Positions 1 to 8,786 of a stretch of DNA of 64,000 nt are shown here, piece after piece. Each line of letters starts with the position of its first letter. The stretch's first letter is position 1. A program made the position numbers and the translations under genes. The notes beneath the pieces were generated by a model, which ran no database searches, was not told the DNA's origin, and saw only the letters and a list, made by a program, of their open reading frames with translations. Source of the stretch: Rhodospirillaceae bacterium (GTDB lineage: Bacteria; Pseudomonadota; Alphaproteobacteria; Rhodospirillales; Rhodospirillaceae); assembly GCA_002737725.1 (NCBI GenBank), contig NSIP01000010.1, positions 27,174 to 91,173 of the forward strand, given 5' to 3'.

Positions 1-513
1 ACAGGCGTGAAAATGTTGGTGCTCGCCGATAAGGAATATTCGATCGCGAACAACCCTATCGTTGCGTTCATGCGCAAGCACTTCAACGTGACGAACAAAC
101 CGCACGGCGAAAAATTCTTCGTCCAAAAGCCACATCCGGCCAGTGGCAAGGCAGTGTGGTTTATGACGCCGCCGTTCATGGCCTTGGTTTTGATCGAGGT
201 GGCCGACGTAATCTTTGCGGTCGATAGTGTACCTGCTATCTTCGCGCTGACCACAGATCCTTTCATTGTGTATACCTCCAACATCTTCGCCATCTTGGGC
301 TTGCGGGCGCTGTACTTTGTACTGGCGGCGATGATCACCCGCTTCACCTACCTCAAGACGGCGCTTGCCGTGGTGCTGATCTCCATCGGCTCGAAAATCT
401 TTATCGCCGATCTGTTGGGGATCGTGAAGTTCCCGCCAGCGGTATCACTCTCCATCACCTTCGCCATTCTGGCTTTTGGCGTGGTCTACAGCTTGTGGAA
501 GATGCGCGGATAG
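1..513 (+). CDS. TerC/Alx-family integral membrane protein (5' end outside window)
   Basis: This is the C-terminal part of a TerC/Alx-type membrane protein. The frame is open from base 1 and ends with TAG, so the start lies left of the window. The family signature EVADVIFAVDSVPA is clear, and its acidic residues sit inside a hydrophobic helix. At least four hydrophobic segments follow one another. Members of the family are inner-membrane proteins linked to metal (manganese) export or tellurium resistance; substrate cannot be told here. The tail FGVVYSLWKMRG is typical of a full C-terminus, so only the N-terminal half is missing. Family assignment is firm, function less so. Confidence 0.88.
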   Translation, partial: TGVKMLVLADKEYSIANNPIVAFMRKHFNVTNKPHGEKFFVQKPHPASGKAVWFMTPPFMALVLIEVADVIFAVDSVPAIFALTTDPFIVYTSNIFAILGLRALYFVLAAMITRFTYLKTALAVVLISIGSKIFIADLLGIVKFPPAVSLSITFAILAFGVVYSLWKMRG

Positions 514-548
514 CCGGTCGTTTCATCCATCCCAACCGGAGGCGCGTC

Positions 549-755
549 ATGATCCAAGATTCTCTCATATCGTTGTTCACCGATCTGATTGTTCCCCCAA
601 TGCAGGCTGATATCATTGCGAAATTTGCGACCGCGCGCGCCATGGCCGACCCCATGTGGGGCGCATCTATGGCGTTTCGGGTGTGGTCGGAAGCCGTCAC
701 ACCCGAGGGCATGTTACATGAGGTCGTGCCGGGTTACGAACCGGCGCGGAGTTAG
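549..755 (+). CDS. Small hypothetical protein (68 aa)
   Basis: A short frame 35 bases after the TerC gene, same strand. The ATG at 549 is preceded by a good GGAGG ribosome-binding site at about 539-543, which is the main support. The protein starts MIQDSLISLFTDLIVPP and has no motif I recognise, no signal peptide and no membrane segment. It could be a small co-transcribed gene or a degraded remnant. Low confidence. Confidence 0.38.
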   Translation: MIQDSLISLFTDLIVPPMQADIIAKFATARAMADPMWGASMAFRVWSEAVTPEGMLHEVVPGYEPARS

Positions 756-828
756 CCAAACCCTATCTGTCGCAGCTCGGGGTTTAGCTTACTCCGCTGT
801 TTTTCAAGCAGTTCCGCCGCATGTTTGT

Positions 829-1467
829 TTAAGCGGCTCCGCTGCGATGCGCATCGTCCGCCAGCAGCATGCCTTCCATGGTTTTGCTGTAAAGCCTCTT
901 GAAGTCGGGATCGGTGCGGTACACGCGCACCACGTCGATGGCACAACGCGCCATCAAGCGCTGGGTATAGGGCGATGATCCGTTGCGCAGAATACCAGCC
1001 GCTTCGACGCCACTGAACAGTTGGTCGATCATCATCACGTATTGATTGTGCGTTTTCTCGATCAGCTTGAATTCGTCGTGGCCAATACGCAGGAACAGCG
1101 CCTCGCCAAAGCGTTCCCATAACATCGGGTACATATCGATCACGCCGTACACCATTTCGGTGGGCGACTTGCCCTTCAGTCTCTCCATGTGCGTGACGCC
1201 GGTTTGAAAAATCGGGTCGAGAATATGGAACAACAAATCGCGCTTACTAGTGAAGATGCTATAGAAGGTGCTGCGCGCCAAGTTGGCATCGGCCAGAATT
1301 TCTTCCACGCTCACATTCTCAATGCCACGCCCCAGAAACATTTTGGCCCCCATGCGCAGCACGTTTTGGCGCATGCGCTCGCGGCGCTGCGCCACGCGGG
1401 GGCTGCGGGGTGTGTGGTTGCGCGCCGAGGCGGTGTCGGCGGTGTTGCTGTTTGCGCTTGTCATCAT
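829..1467 (-). CDS. TetR/AcrR-family transcriptional regulator
   Basis: A 212-residue one-domain-plus-ligand-domain regulator. The N-terminal helix-turn-helix spans about residues 30-80 (GRGIENVSVEEILADAN, then LARSTFYSIFTSKRDLL), the usual TetR signature. The C-terminal part is a helical ligand or dimer domain with no assignable ligand. The first about 25 residues are a low-complexity leader rich in Thr, Ser and Asn, so a start further in is possible. A perfect 6-2-6 palindrome lies 40 bases upstream of the start, fitting autorepression. Next to it on the same strand is an isochorismatase-like hydrolase, a possible target. Family sure, regulon inferred. Confidence 0.9.
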   Translation of the reverse strand: MMTSANSNTADTASARNHTPRSPRVAQRRERMRQNVLRMGAKMFLGRGIENVSVEEILADANLARSTFYSIFTSKRDLLFHILDPIFQTGVTHMERLKGKSPTEMVYGVIDMYPMLWERFGEALFLRIGHDEFKLIEKTHNQYVMMIDQLFSGVEAAGILRNGSSPYTQRLMARCAIDVVRVYRTDPDFKRLYSKTMEGMLLADDAHRSGAA

Positions 1468-1506
1468 TGCCGGTGCTGCATGGGAAAAGCTCTTAAATAC
1501 ACAGAT

Positions 1507-1520
1507 GTCTGAAATCAGAC
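1507..1520. promoter_or_regulatory. Palindromic operator candidate for the TetR regulator
   Basis: GTCTGA-AA-TCAGAC is a perfect inverted repeat 40 bases upstream of the TetR start codon. TetR proteins commonly bind such short palindromes in their own promoter. No binding data; the assignment rests on position and symmetry. Confidence 0.5.
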
Positions 1521-1693
1521 GTTTATGTATGTCTCCATGCCCAGAGCGTCAAGCTTTGCTAAGGTGCGTACTGCACTGCAGCAAAATTATACCTGCCAGG
1601 GGGCAAAACATCCACCAAGTGTCTGGTATATCCAGTAAATAGCTTTCAATAACCGCTGGAACCGGTCCCCGCACTGCAACACAAACTGCCGCT

Positions 1694-2344
1694 TTAATCT
1701 GCTGCCGCAGCCAGCCCTTTTTGCGCCGCGAGCCGCTTGAAGTAGGCCAGCACCTCGGTCGAGGTCATCACGTCGCAATAGCGTCGTCCGCAATCGGTCA
1801 GGTTTGATTGGTGGGGTCCGATGTCCACATCGCCGCAGCAGTCCTCGGGCACAATCACCCGGTAGCCATACGAGAAGCCATCAACGATCGAGGCACGCAC
1901 GCAGCCCGACGTATTGCAGCCGGTGATGATCACGGTGTCCACGCACTGCTTGATCAGAAAGCTCATCAAGGGCGTGCCGAAGAAGATGCTAGGGGCGTTC
2001 TTCCAGAAGTTGAAGTCGTAGGTGGGGTCGTAGACGCGCTCGTCCATCTCGGTGGTCGGGTCGCCGTAAAGCCAGCCCGTGTGCAGGCAGGCGATCTTCC
2101 AATAGCCGATGTCTTTCTCACTGCCCCAGCCCACGCGGCAACTGGCCACAGGTACGTTGATGGCGCGGGCCGCTTTCAGAAGTTTGGAGGTTTGTTCGAC
2201 GGCTTTGTGAACATAGGGGCTGCGGCCCAATTCATATTGCGGCTCGGTGAAGCCTTTTTGGAAGTCCACCACCACTACGGCGGGGCGTTCGCCAAAGCCG
2301 ACGGTACGCGCACCGAAGGTCGCCTCGGAATATTTATCAGCCAT
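1694..2344 (-). CDS. Isochorismatase-family cysteine hydrolase (carbamoylsarcosine amidase-like)
   Basis: A 216-residue hydrolase of the isochorismatase superfamily, cytoplasmic. The triad is visible: Asp in VVVVDFQKGF, Lys in FWKNAPSIFFGTPL, and nucleophilic Cys in NTSGCVRAS, which is preceded by the usual cis-peptide region. The sequence is closer to N-carbamoylsarcosine amidase-type enzymes, which cleave C-N bonds in amides or carbamoyl compounds, than to true isochorismatase. It stands alone between a TetR gene downstream and a divergent Nudix gene. Together with the nitrilase-like and Rieske genes further on, it suggests use of nitrogen compounds. Substrate unknown. Confidence 0.88.
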   Translation of the reverse strand: MADKYSEATFGARTVGFGERPAVVVVDFQKGFTEPQYELGRSPYVHKAVEQTSKLLKAARAINVPVASCRVGWGSEKDIGYWKIACLHTGWLYGDPTTEMDERVYDPTYDFNFWKNAPSIFFGTPLMSFLIKQCVDTVIITGCNTSGCVRASIVDGFSYGYRVIVPEDCCGDVDIGPHQSNLTDCGRRYCDVMTSTEVLAYFKRLAAQKGLAAAAD

Positions 2345-2646
2345 CTGGCCTGCTCCCTGATTGGAGCGAGCAGTTTAGCCAAGCTGAAAGGCCGCCGCTA
2401 CCCTAGGCTTGGTTAAGTTCAGAGGACTTGATGGGGAATAGCTGCGAGAGCTGACGCGAGGCGCGCTGCTCGATTCGCCTACACACCGCAATGGGGTCAG
2501 GCCCGCTGTGGCTCGCGCGCGGCACACGCTTGATGTCAGGAAAACTCGGTTGGCTATTCTCGTTTTTGTCATGGTGCATCCCCACTCGCGGCTCTTAAAA
2601 TGGCTGTAGAGGGTTAGTATTCGCTTGAGGGGTAAACATTCAGCTA
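2345..2646. other. Intergenic region between isochorismatase and Nudix genes
   Basis: About 300 bases between divergent genes. Just upstream of the isochorismatase start is a small inverted repeat, GCTCC-ctgatt-GGAGC (around 2351-2366), which could be an operator or leader hairpin. A minus-strand frame of 60 codons at 2403-2585 shows no family likeness and was not accepted. No RNA gene or clear promoter was seen. Confidence 0.4.
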
Positions 2647-3111
2647 ATGCGCCACTGGCTTGCCCGCATTTATCGCGTGATTCCACGCCCACTGATGCGT
2701 TTGGCGCTCTGGGCCTTCAACCCTAAGTTCAATGTGGGTGCGGTTGGGCTGTTCCTCACGCCCGATCAGCGCGTGCTCGTCCTCAAGCATGTGTATCGGC
2801 ACGCCTATCCGTGGGGCTTGCCCGGCGGTTACTTGCAACGTGGCGAAAGCGCAGAGGTGGGAATCCTTCGTGAGTTGTTCGAAGAAACCGGCCTCAAGGC
2901 TGTGATTGATCGCGTTCTCTGTGTTGAGGACGTTGATCGATGGCAACGCGAAGTCGTGTTTGTCGGACACATCGATCCGGCGCAAATGCAGCACCTCAAT
3001 CATGAAACTTTCGAGGCGACGTTTATTGCGCTGAACCAACTTCCAGCCGATATGCTGCCGCGCCATGCCCGCTTGGTTGCGCGCGTTGCTAGTTCAGCTT
3101 CGGCACAGTAA
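2647..3111 (+). CDS. Nudix hydrolase
   Basis: A 154-residue Nudix enzyme. The Nudix box runs through GGYLQRGESAEVGILRELF followed by EETGL, with the conserved Gly, the REL-x-EE-x-G core and metal-binding glutamates all present. Nudix enzymes cleave a nucleoside diphosphate linked to another group X. The N-terminal stretch MRHWLARIYRVIPRPLMRLALWAF is amphipathic and resembles those of ADP-ribose/NADH-type relatives, but substrate cannot be deduced. Its 3' end overlaps the minus-strand PAS pseudogene by 23 bases. Confidence 0.9.
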   Translation: MRHWLARIYRVIPRPLMRLALWAFNPKFNVGAVGLFLTPDQRVLVLKHVYRHAYPWGLPGGYLQRGESAEVGILRELFEETGLKAVIDRVLCVEDVDRWQREVVFVGHIDPAQMQHLNHETFEATFIALNQLPADMLPRHARLVARVASSASAQ

Positions 3112-3540
3112 CACAGGCGGTGTAGTCAACCGCGCTGTCAGTCTCGCCGAAGAATGGAAAATCTGCAGCGACGACATCAATGGCTGATGTGTTAGATGGG
3201 CGCACGGTAGTAGTTGTTACTTGTATATTGTTGAGGTCCGCGGCCGTGCGGGAGCGACTGACCCAATCCATGTCGCCGAGAATCGAGTTGGCAATAATCA
3301 CCTATCGCGCGTGAAGTTCGCCATCGGTCAAAGCGGTGACGGCCGAGCCAACAAACACCACATCGTAAGCGCGCTCGCTGCGGCATTTGAATACCGCGAG
3401 GTAGGCCAGCGCATCGGCCACTTCGATCATGTCGAACTACGGCCAGCGCGGTGTTGCGCCGTCGGCCAGACTCAGCCAATGCTGGGTGAAGGCAATCATC
3501 GGCGGCGGCAGCAATGGATAGCGTGGCTGGCCTAGGTTCC
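3089..3540 (-). pseudogene. PAS_5-type (ligand-sensing) protein, broken by two in-frame TAG stops
   Basis: On the minus strand one frame can be followed from about 3540 to 3089 across two TAG codons. Pieces: MIAFTQHWLSLADGATPRWP, stop, FDMIEVADALAYLAVFKC then YDVVFVGSAVTALTDGEL, stop, VIIANSILGDMDWVSRSR. The pattern (W-x2-L-x2-G-x2-P-R-W-x2-FD, then L-x-Y-x-AVF and a VFVGSAV core) resembles the small alphaproteobacterial PAS_5 proteins. No start codon with a ribosome site was found upstream; another frame (MKLGAWPVS) near 3570 may be the shifted N-terminus. The 3' end overlaps the Nudix gene. I see the interrupted frame directly; the PAS_5 identity is recognition from memory. Confidence 0.6.
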
Positions 3541-3585
3541 GCTCACGGGCCAAGCACCTAATTTCATCCGTACCACAAAATGGTC

Positions 3586-3750
3586 AAAGACCAACCCTGC
3601 GCCGGGCTTCCCCGCATCAGATTCCCACTCAAGCGTGAAGACTACGCCTGGACAAGACCTGTATTCGCTTACCCTGATGTGGCAACTTACAAAGGCAAAG
3701 GCGACTGGCAAGACCCTGCCGCCTGGGTCAAATCAAGACCGAAGAAATAA
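3586..3750 (+). pseudogene. C-terminal remnant of a tannase/feruloyl esterase-like protein
   Basis: A frame ending at the TAA at 3748-3750 reads FPLKREDYAWTRPVF, then AYPDVATYKGKGDWQDPAAW. This matches the end of tannase/feruloyl esterase-type alpha/beta hydrolases, where a P-x-P-x-VA-x-YKG-x-G segment followed by D-x2-(A/N) closes the protein. No start codon or catalytic domain exists upstream, since the PAS ruin lies there. The stop codon overlaps the ribosome-binding region of the serine hydrolase gene, so the two genes were probably co-transcribed before the deletion. Family call from memory, moderate. Confidence 0.5.
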
Positions 3751-3761
3751 AGGATACGATT

Positions 3762-5024
3762 TTGAAACAATTGATTTATGCGCTCGTGATGTTGCCAACA
3801 ATAGCCTGGGCGCAAGGCTCCAAGCCCATGACGCTCGAGGACATCAAAAAGAAACTCGAATGGGTGAGGGAGGTGGAAGCGCAAGACTTCGCCTTCTGGC
3901 AACGCTACGCCAACATGCCCGACCAGTCAGCCTTCCGTCAGGGTCAAGAGTGGTACAACCCCATGGCGTTGGTGGACGGCGGTTTGAGTCCTTATTTACC
4001 TGTCGCCAAGACTTCAGAGTCGGCGACCATTGACCCAGCCGCTCTCGAGAAGGCCGCGGCCTATGCCACCGCGCGCGAGACGCAGGCCTTTATCGTCTAC
4101 CACAAAGGCAAAATTCGCTATCAGCGTTACATGGACGGCTACACCGACACATCGGCCATCAGCTCGCATTCATGGGTCAAAACGCTGCATGGAATTTTAT
4201 TCGGCTTCGCATTGTCTGATGGCAAAATCAAAAGCCTCGACGAACCCGTCGACACCCACATCACCGAGTGGAAGGGCGATCCGCGTGGCAAAATCACCAT
4301 TCGTCAGATGCTGCACAACACGTCGGGTATCGAAGACGCCGATTTGCGCAATATCGATCCCCTTACCAACCTCGGCTTACAGATGGTGGAAGGCAGCAAT
4401 GTCACCGCCGCCGTGCTGGGGCACAAATTGAAAGATCAGCCCGGCACGGCGTTTAGCCATAACAACGTCACGACGCAAATCCTCGGGTTGATCCTGACGC
4501 GCGCGACAGGTGTGCGCTTTGATAAATATTTGTCCGATAAACTTTGGCGTCCTGTCGGTGCCCAGCGCGGCGCTTTGCGCATGGACAAAACTTACAACGG
4601 CAACGTCATTTCGTATTGCTGCTTTCTGTCTGCCCCGTCCGATTGGATGCGGGTGGCGCACCTGCTGTTGAAAGACGGAAAGCTCGCTGACGGCACGCAA
4701 CTTCTGCCGGTTGGCTGGGTTGCGGAGATGAAGAAGGGGTCAGTCCCAAACCCCAACTATGGGCTTCACATTTGGGTTGATGCCAAATTCGAGAAACTGC
4801 GGCCCTATATTCCCACAATGCCTGCTGCATTTCACAATACACACTCGGAACCGTTTGCGGTGGATGACATGTTTTACTTCGATGGTGGGGGCAAGGTACG
4901 CATTTGGATGAGCCCCAAGCTTGATCTCATAGTGTTGCGCATGGGCTTCCCGCCCCCCAAGGGCATGGACTTTGATGAAGCCTTCATGCCCAACACCATC
5001 ATTCGCGGCATCAAAAAGCGCTAA
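3762..5024 (+). CDS. Secreted serine hydrolase, class C beta-lactamase fold
   Basis: A 420-residue exported protein. It starts with TTG at 3762, supported by AAAGGA eight bases upstream and by a clean signal peptide (MKQLIYALVMLPTIAWAQG). The catalytic Ser-x-x-Lys is SWVK in SSHSWVKTLHG; the surrounding HNTSGI segment is typical of the family. The usual Tyr-x-Asn element is not clear: the region reads AFSHNNVTTQILG, so Phe may replace Tyr. Members act as esterases, D-aminopeptidases or penicillin-binding enzymes; substrate is open. It is followed after 16 bases by a DUF1838 gene with a strong ribosome site, so the two likely form an operon. Confidence 0.87.
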   Translation: MKQLIYALVMLPTIAWAQGSKPMTLEDIKKKLEWVREVEAQDFAFWQRYANMPDQSAFRQGQEWYNPMALVDGGLSPYLPVAKTSESATIDPAALEKAAAYATARETQAFIVYHKGKIRYQRYMDGYTDTSAISSHSWVKTLHGILFGFALSDGKIKSLDEPVDTHITEWKGDPRGKITIRQMLHNTSGIEDADLRNIDPLTNLGLQMVEGSNVTAAVLGHKLKDQPGTAFSHNNVTTQILGLILTRATGVRFDKYLSDKLWRPVGAQRGALRMDKTYNGNVISYCCFLSAPSDWMRVAHLLLKDGKLADGTQLLPVGWVAEMKKGSVPNPNYGLHIWVDAKFEKLRPYIPTMPAAFHNTHSEPFAVDDMFYFDGGGKVRIWMSPKLDLIVLRMGFPPPKGMDFDEAFMPNTIIRGIKKR

Positions 5025-5040
5025 CACAAGGAGCACGACG

Positions 5041-5892
5041 ATGAACATCGGTCGACGGGAAACGCTTGCAGCGGCAGCCGGGTTGGCGCTTGTTGTTGGC
5101 AGCAAGGCGCAGGCGACAAAATCGCTCAATCTCGACCTGACAAAAACCGTCGATAGCTACCGCGCCTATACAAAAATGCGCGGCGCGGGTGAAGGGAAGC
5201 TGGCTTTATGGTGGTACACGGGTACGGTCTGGCTCAAGGTCGAAGACAAAATCCCAGAACAAGTGCTCACGATCGACGGGTTCAGTTTCCAGCGCTTGTC
5301 GATCAAGCCCGATGGCTCTCTGGTCCAGTTGATGGCCGAAGCGGGGTACTTCAAGGATGCCGAGGGCAGGGCGATTGCCGATACGTGGGTCAATCCGTTT
5401 AACAACGAAACATGCAAGCCTCGCCACTATAAATCGAACCAAACGATTATCGCCAAGCCCGATACCTCGTTGACGGGCGAGGAGGGCGGACGCATGGACG
5501 GGCGCAACATGAAGGGACGTATTGGCCCTGTGTCGGTCAATGGTGATCAGGTGTGGATCCCCGAAAACTTCGGGGCGCGCTTTGTGCTGCCAACGCGCGA
5601 TAACATTGACCCTAAAGAAGATGTTGGCGGTGTTTTAGCTAATGCGTCGTTGGCATCGTTCACGGCGAAGCTATCTGATATCCAAAACGCAGAACCTGAA
5701 TCCGCGCCCAGCAGCATGCATTTCCAAAGTCTGGGTGGTTTCCTGCCGTGGATGCGGATGGGCAAAACACTCGGTGCTATGAACTGGCAATTGTTTGGCC
5801 ACAAAGTTGCAAGCGTTGATGCAATTGCAGCCCCGCTTCGTGCACGCCTCGAGAAAGACTATCCGGGCTGGCTGAAAGATCCGGGGATTTAA
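5041..5892 (+). CDS. DUF1838 family protein with Tat-like signal
   Basis: A 283-residue DUF1838 protein of unknown function. The ATG at 5041 is chosen over an upstream in-frame codon because AAGGAG lies at the right distance and the N-terminus then reads MNIGRRETLAAAAGLALVVG, a twin-arginine-type signal. Features shared with the two DUF1838 proteins at 48559 and 49569 are an aromatic W-W/Y-x-G segment near the start, the WVNPFNNE element, and a C-terminal FLPWMRMG motif. It lacks the PPPLDD-R-PNET tail of those paralogues. Its partner upstream is a secreted serine hydrolase. A hairpin terminator follows directly. Confidence 0.85.
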   Translation: MNIGRRETLAAAAGLALVVGSKAQATKSLNLDLTKTVDSYRAYTKMRGAGEGKLALWWYTGTVWLKVEDKIPEQVLTIDGFSFQRLSIKPDGSLVQLMAEAGYFKDAEGRAIADTWVNPFNNETCKPRHYKSNQTIIAKPDTSLTGEEGGRMDGRNMKGRIGPVSVNGDQVWIPENFGARFVLPTRDNIDPKEDVGGVLANASLASFTAKLSDIQNAEPESAPSSMHFQSLGGFLPWMRMGKTLGAMNWQLFGHKVASVDAIAAPLRARLEKDYPGWLKDPGI

Positions 5893-5902
5893 CGGGACCT
5901 CA

Positions 5903-5926
5903 CCTCTCCCAAAGGAGAGGGCTTTT
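5903..5926 (+). terminator. Rho-independent terminator after DUF1838
   Basis: CCTCTCC-caaa-GGAGAGG followed by GCTTTTT. A seven-base-pair stem and a T-run just after the stop codon; it also marks the end of the convergent oppF gene. Confidence 0.85.
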
Positions 5927-6906
5927 TATTTAAGCCAATGATGGCAGGCGATCTGGTGGCCGTTCTCTAATACTTCCACTGTAGGCACTTCTTTAATGCA
6001 CTTTGGAGTTGCCTTTAGGCAGCGGGTGCGGAACACACAGCCCGAGGGCGGATTCAGCGGCGAGGGTAAGTCGCCCGATAGAATCAGTGTGCCTTTGGCG
6101 CGTTCTTTCGCGGGGTCGGGGATCGGCACTGCCGAAATCAAGGCTTGCGTATAAGGGTGTAGCGGCTTGGCAAACAAGCTGTCGCGGTCTGCCAACTCCA
6201 TCATGCGGCCCAAGTACAGCACCATCACGCGATGACACAAATGACGCACCACACTGAGATCGTGGCTGATGAAGATCAGCGAGAGCCCATATTCTTTTTG
6301 CAGACGCCGCAGCAGGTTGATGATCTGCGCTTGGATTGACACATCCAACGAACTGACCGGCTCGTCGCAGATAATCAGCTTGGGTTTCAGCACCATCGCA
6401 CGTGCAATGGCAATGCGTTGGCATTGACCGCCCGAGAATTCATGCGGATAGCGGTTGCGCATTTCTGGCAACAGACCCACAGCCTTCATGATTTCGTCAA
6501 TGCGCTGGTCTGCGTCCTCGCGGCCTATCGTCGGGTCTGTGGCATACAGCGGCTCGCGGATGATCTCGGCAACGGTCAAGCGCGGATTGAGGCTCGAGAG
6601 CGGATCTTGAAACACCAACTGCAAGTTGCTGCGCTTCTGGCGCATTTGCTCGCGAGGCAAATCGCATAAATTTTCGCCCAGCCACAAAACTTTTCCATCG
6701 GTAGGTTTGATGAGCTGCAAAACGGCGCGGCCTAGCGTGGACTTACCGCAGCCTGATTCGCCCACAACTCCTAAGCATTCGCCCGCACCGACCTCGAAGC
6801 TCACACCATCGACGGCCCTGAGTGGGATGATTTTTGAATTCAAAAAGCCGCCGGCTTTGATGGGAAAATGGACCTTGAGGTTCTCGACTTTCAGAACAGT
6901 CTTCAT
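5926..6906 (-). CDS. oppF: Oligopeptide/dipeptide-type ABC transporter ATPase, OppF/DppF subunit
   Basis: A 326-residue ATPase that powers import through the adjacent permeases. Walker A is [10 protein letters not shown], the signature is [14 protein letters not shown], Walker B is LIICDEP, and the C-terminal oligo_HPY region ([10 protein letters not shown]) carries the cysteines typical of Opp/Dpp ATPases. I set the start at 6906 ([10 protein letters not shown]): it overlaps the oppD stop as ATGA, a sign of translational coupling, while the longer frame upstream is not family-like. Last gene of the minus-strand operon beginning with the nitrilase-like gene. Confidence 0.92.
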   Translation of the reverse strand: MKTVLKVENLKVHFPIKAGGFLNSKIIPLRAVDGVSFEVGAGECLGVVGESGCGKSTLGRAVLQLIKPTDGKVLWLGENLCDLPREQMRQKRSNLQLVFQDPLSSLNPRLTVAEIIREPLYATDPTIGREDADQRIDEIMKAVGLLPEMRNRYPHEFSGGQCQRIAIARAMVLKPKLIICDEPVSSLDVSIQAQIINLLRRLQKEYGLSLIFISHDLSVVRHLCHRVMVLYLGRMMELADRDSLFAKPLHPYTQALISAVPIPDPAKERAKGTLILSGDLPSPLNPPSGCVFRTRCLKATPKCIKEVPTVEVLENGHQIACHHWLK

Positions 6907-7871
6907 GCCGCATCCAACAGATGACATGCCGCACGGCGTGTGGGCGAGAGTTGACGCAAAATCGGACGCTCGGTGTGGCAGCGTTCGATGGCCTGGGTAC
7001 ACCGCTCAGCAAACGCGCAGCCTTTGGGCAGCTTCTGCAAATTGGGGGGTTGGCCGGGGATGGCTTCTAAATCCGTATCCAGTAGTTGGTCCAGGCGTGG
7101 CATACAGCGCAAGAGACCTTGCGTGTAGGGGTGCTTCGGCGAGGCAAAGATATCGGCCACCGGGGCTTCTTCCACCATACGCCCGCCGTACATCACCACC
7201 ACACGATCACACAAACCGGCCACAACGCCCAGATCGTGCGTAATCAAAACAATCGAGCTTTTTGTATGAGCCTTTAGGGCGCGAAACAAATTGAGAATTT
7301 GCGCTTGCACCGTGACATCGAGCGCCGTGGTTGGTTCGTCGGCGATGAGCAGGTCGGGCTGGCAGACCAAGGCCATCGCGATCATGACGCGTTGGCGCAT
7401 GCCGCCTGAGAATTCATGCGGATACTGCGTCAGTCGCTTTTCGATATCGGGGATGCGCATGGACTCCATCACCTCGAGTACCCGTTTGCGGGCGACATCA
7501 GGCGCATGGCCTTTGTGAGCGACAAGCACTTCCATCAACTGCTCGCCAATGCGCATGTGTGGAGTCAGGGACGTGCCAGAGTCTTGGAAGATCATGGTCA
7601 CGCGGTCACCGCGCAGCTTGTCTAGTTCATCGCGATTCATTTTCAGCAGGTCTTGCCCGCGAAACAAGGCGCGCCCCATCGTTTTTCCATTACCGGCCAA
7701 AAGACCCAGCGATGCCAGAAAGGTTTGGCTTTTGCCAGACCCAGACTCGCCGACAATCCCAATGCATTCGCCGCGCTGAATGGTCAGGTTCAGGTCCGTG
7801 ACAGCCGAAACGTTGCCAGCCTTGGTGTCAAAACGCACCGTCAGGTGCTCAAGCTCGAGGACCGTGTCCAT
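6903..7871 (-). CDS. oppD: Oligopeptide/dipeptide-type ABC transporter ATPase, OppD/DppD subunit
   Basis: A 322-residue ATPase, partner of OppF. Walker [12 protein letters not shown] has Gln-Thr where most relatives have Thr/Ser-Val. The signature is [15 protein letters not shown] and Walker B LLIADEP followed by TTALD. The C-terminal region [10 protein letters not shown] is the oligo_HPY element. It starts three bases after the oppC stop and overlaps oppF by four. The order B-C-D-F is that of classical peptide importers; the cargo could equally be an amide, opine or other small nitrogen compound. Confidence 0.92.
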   Translation of the reverse strand: MDTVLELEHLTVRFDTKAGNVSAVTDLNLTIQRGECIGIVGESGSGKSQTFLASLGLLAGNGKTMGRALFRGQDLLKMNRDELDKLRGDRVTMIFQDSGTSLTPHMRIGEQLMEVLVAHKGHAPDVARKRVLEVMESMRIPDIEKRLTQYPHEFSGGMRQRVMIAMALVCQPDLLIADEPTTALDVTVQAQILNLFRALKAHTKSSIVLITHDLGVVAGLCDRVVVMYGGRMVEEAPVADIFASPKHPYTQGLLRCMPRLDQLLDTDLEAIPGQPPNLQKLPKGCAFAERCTQAIERCHTERPILRQLSPTRRAACHLLDAA

Positions 7872-7874
7872 CTC

Positions 7875-8786
7875 TCAACGGTCCTTGGGGTCGAGCGCGT
7901 CGCGTAACCCATCGCCAATAAAATTAAAACAGAACATGGTGATCGCGAGACAAATCGCCGGGATGATCAGCAACCAAGGCGCTGTTTCCAGCGAATTTGC
8001 TCCGCGCGAGATCAGCACGCCCCAGCTTGTGAGCGGCTCTTGCACGCCCAACCCTAAAAAGCTGAGATAGCTTTCTACCAGAATGTTAGTGGGCACGAGC
8101 AAGGTCACATAAACAATCACTGGGCCGATGACGTTGGGAATAACGTGACGGCGAATGACGGTACCTGTTTTTACACCCGAGGCCAGGGCGGCCTCGATGT
8201 ATTCTTTGCGCTTAATAGACAATGTTTGCCCGCGAACAATGCGGGCCATGGTCAGCCATTCCACGCAGCCAATCGCAACGAACACGAGGTAAATATTGCG
8301 GCCAAAGACCGTGACCAGAATGATGATGAAAAATAACAACGGCAGGGCGTACAGCACATCAACGAAGCGCATCATGAAATTGTCGGTGCGCCCGCCGACA
8401 TAGCCTGCGGTTGCGCCGTAAGCCACGCCGATCAACAGCGCGATAATCGTCGTCATAATGCCGATGGTTAGCGAGACGCGTGCGCCCATCCAGGTCAGCA
8501 CCCACATATCACGCCCTGTATCGTCGGTGCCAAGCCAGTGGCTATTGTCCATGGTCGGCGCAATGCTGATGGCTTCCCACGACAGATCTTCCAGCCTGTA
8601 GGGGCTCATCATCGGGCCGACCACAGACATGAACCCAATCAAGCACAGCACGATGACACCGCCCATGGCGGCCTTGTTGCTTTTGAAGCGCTCTAGTGCA
8701 TCTTGCCACAGCGAGCGCCCTTGAAGACGTGCTGCTGCATCCATCAACGCAAGTTGTGCGTCACTCTGGGCTTGGAAAAGGGCCAT
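7875..8786 (-). CDS. oppC: ABC transporter permease, OppC/DppC type
   Basis: A 303-residue inner-membrane permease. It has the N-terminal OppC cytoplasmic leader (ALERFKSNKAAMGGVIVL with the first helix), a periplasmic loop with HWLGTDDTGRD, and the binding-protein-dependent transport domain with EAA loop EAALASGVKTGTVIRRHVIP, which docks onto the ATPase. About six membrane segments. Its start overlaps the oppB stop by one base. It pairs with OppB to form the channel. Confidence 0.92.
   Translation of the reverse strand: MALFQAQSDAQLALMDAAARLQGRSLWQDALERFKSNKAAMGGVIVLCLIGFMSVVGPMMSPYRLEDLSWEAISIAPTMDNSHWLGTDDTGRDMWVLTWMGARVSLTIGIMTTIIALLIGVAYGATAGYVGGRTDNFMMRFVDVLYALPLLFFIIILVTVFGRNIYLVFVAIGCVEWLTMARIVRGQTLSIKRKEYIEAALASGVKTGTVIRRHVIPNVIGPVIVYVTLLVPTNILVESYLSFLGLGVQEPLTSWGVLISRGANSLETAPWLLIIPAICLAITMFCFNFIGDGLRDALDPKDR

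Noticed and set aside
2403..2585. A 60-codon minus-strand frame between the isochorismatase and Nudix genes
   Set aside because: No ribosome site, no family likeness, and unusual composition compared with real genes nearby.
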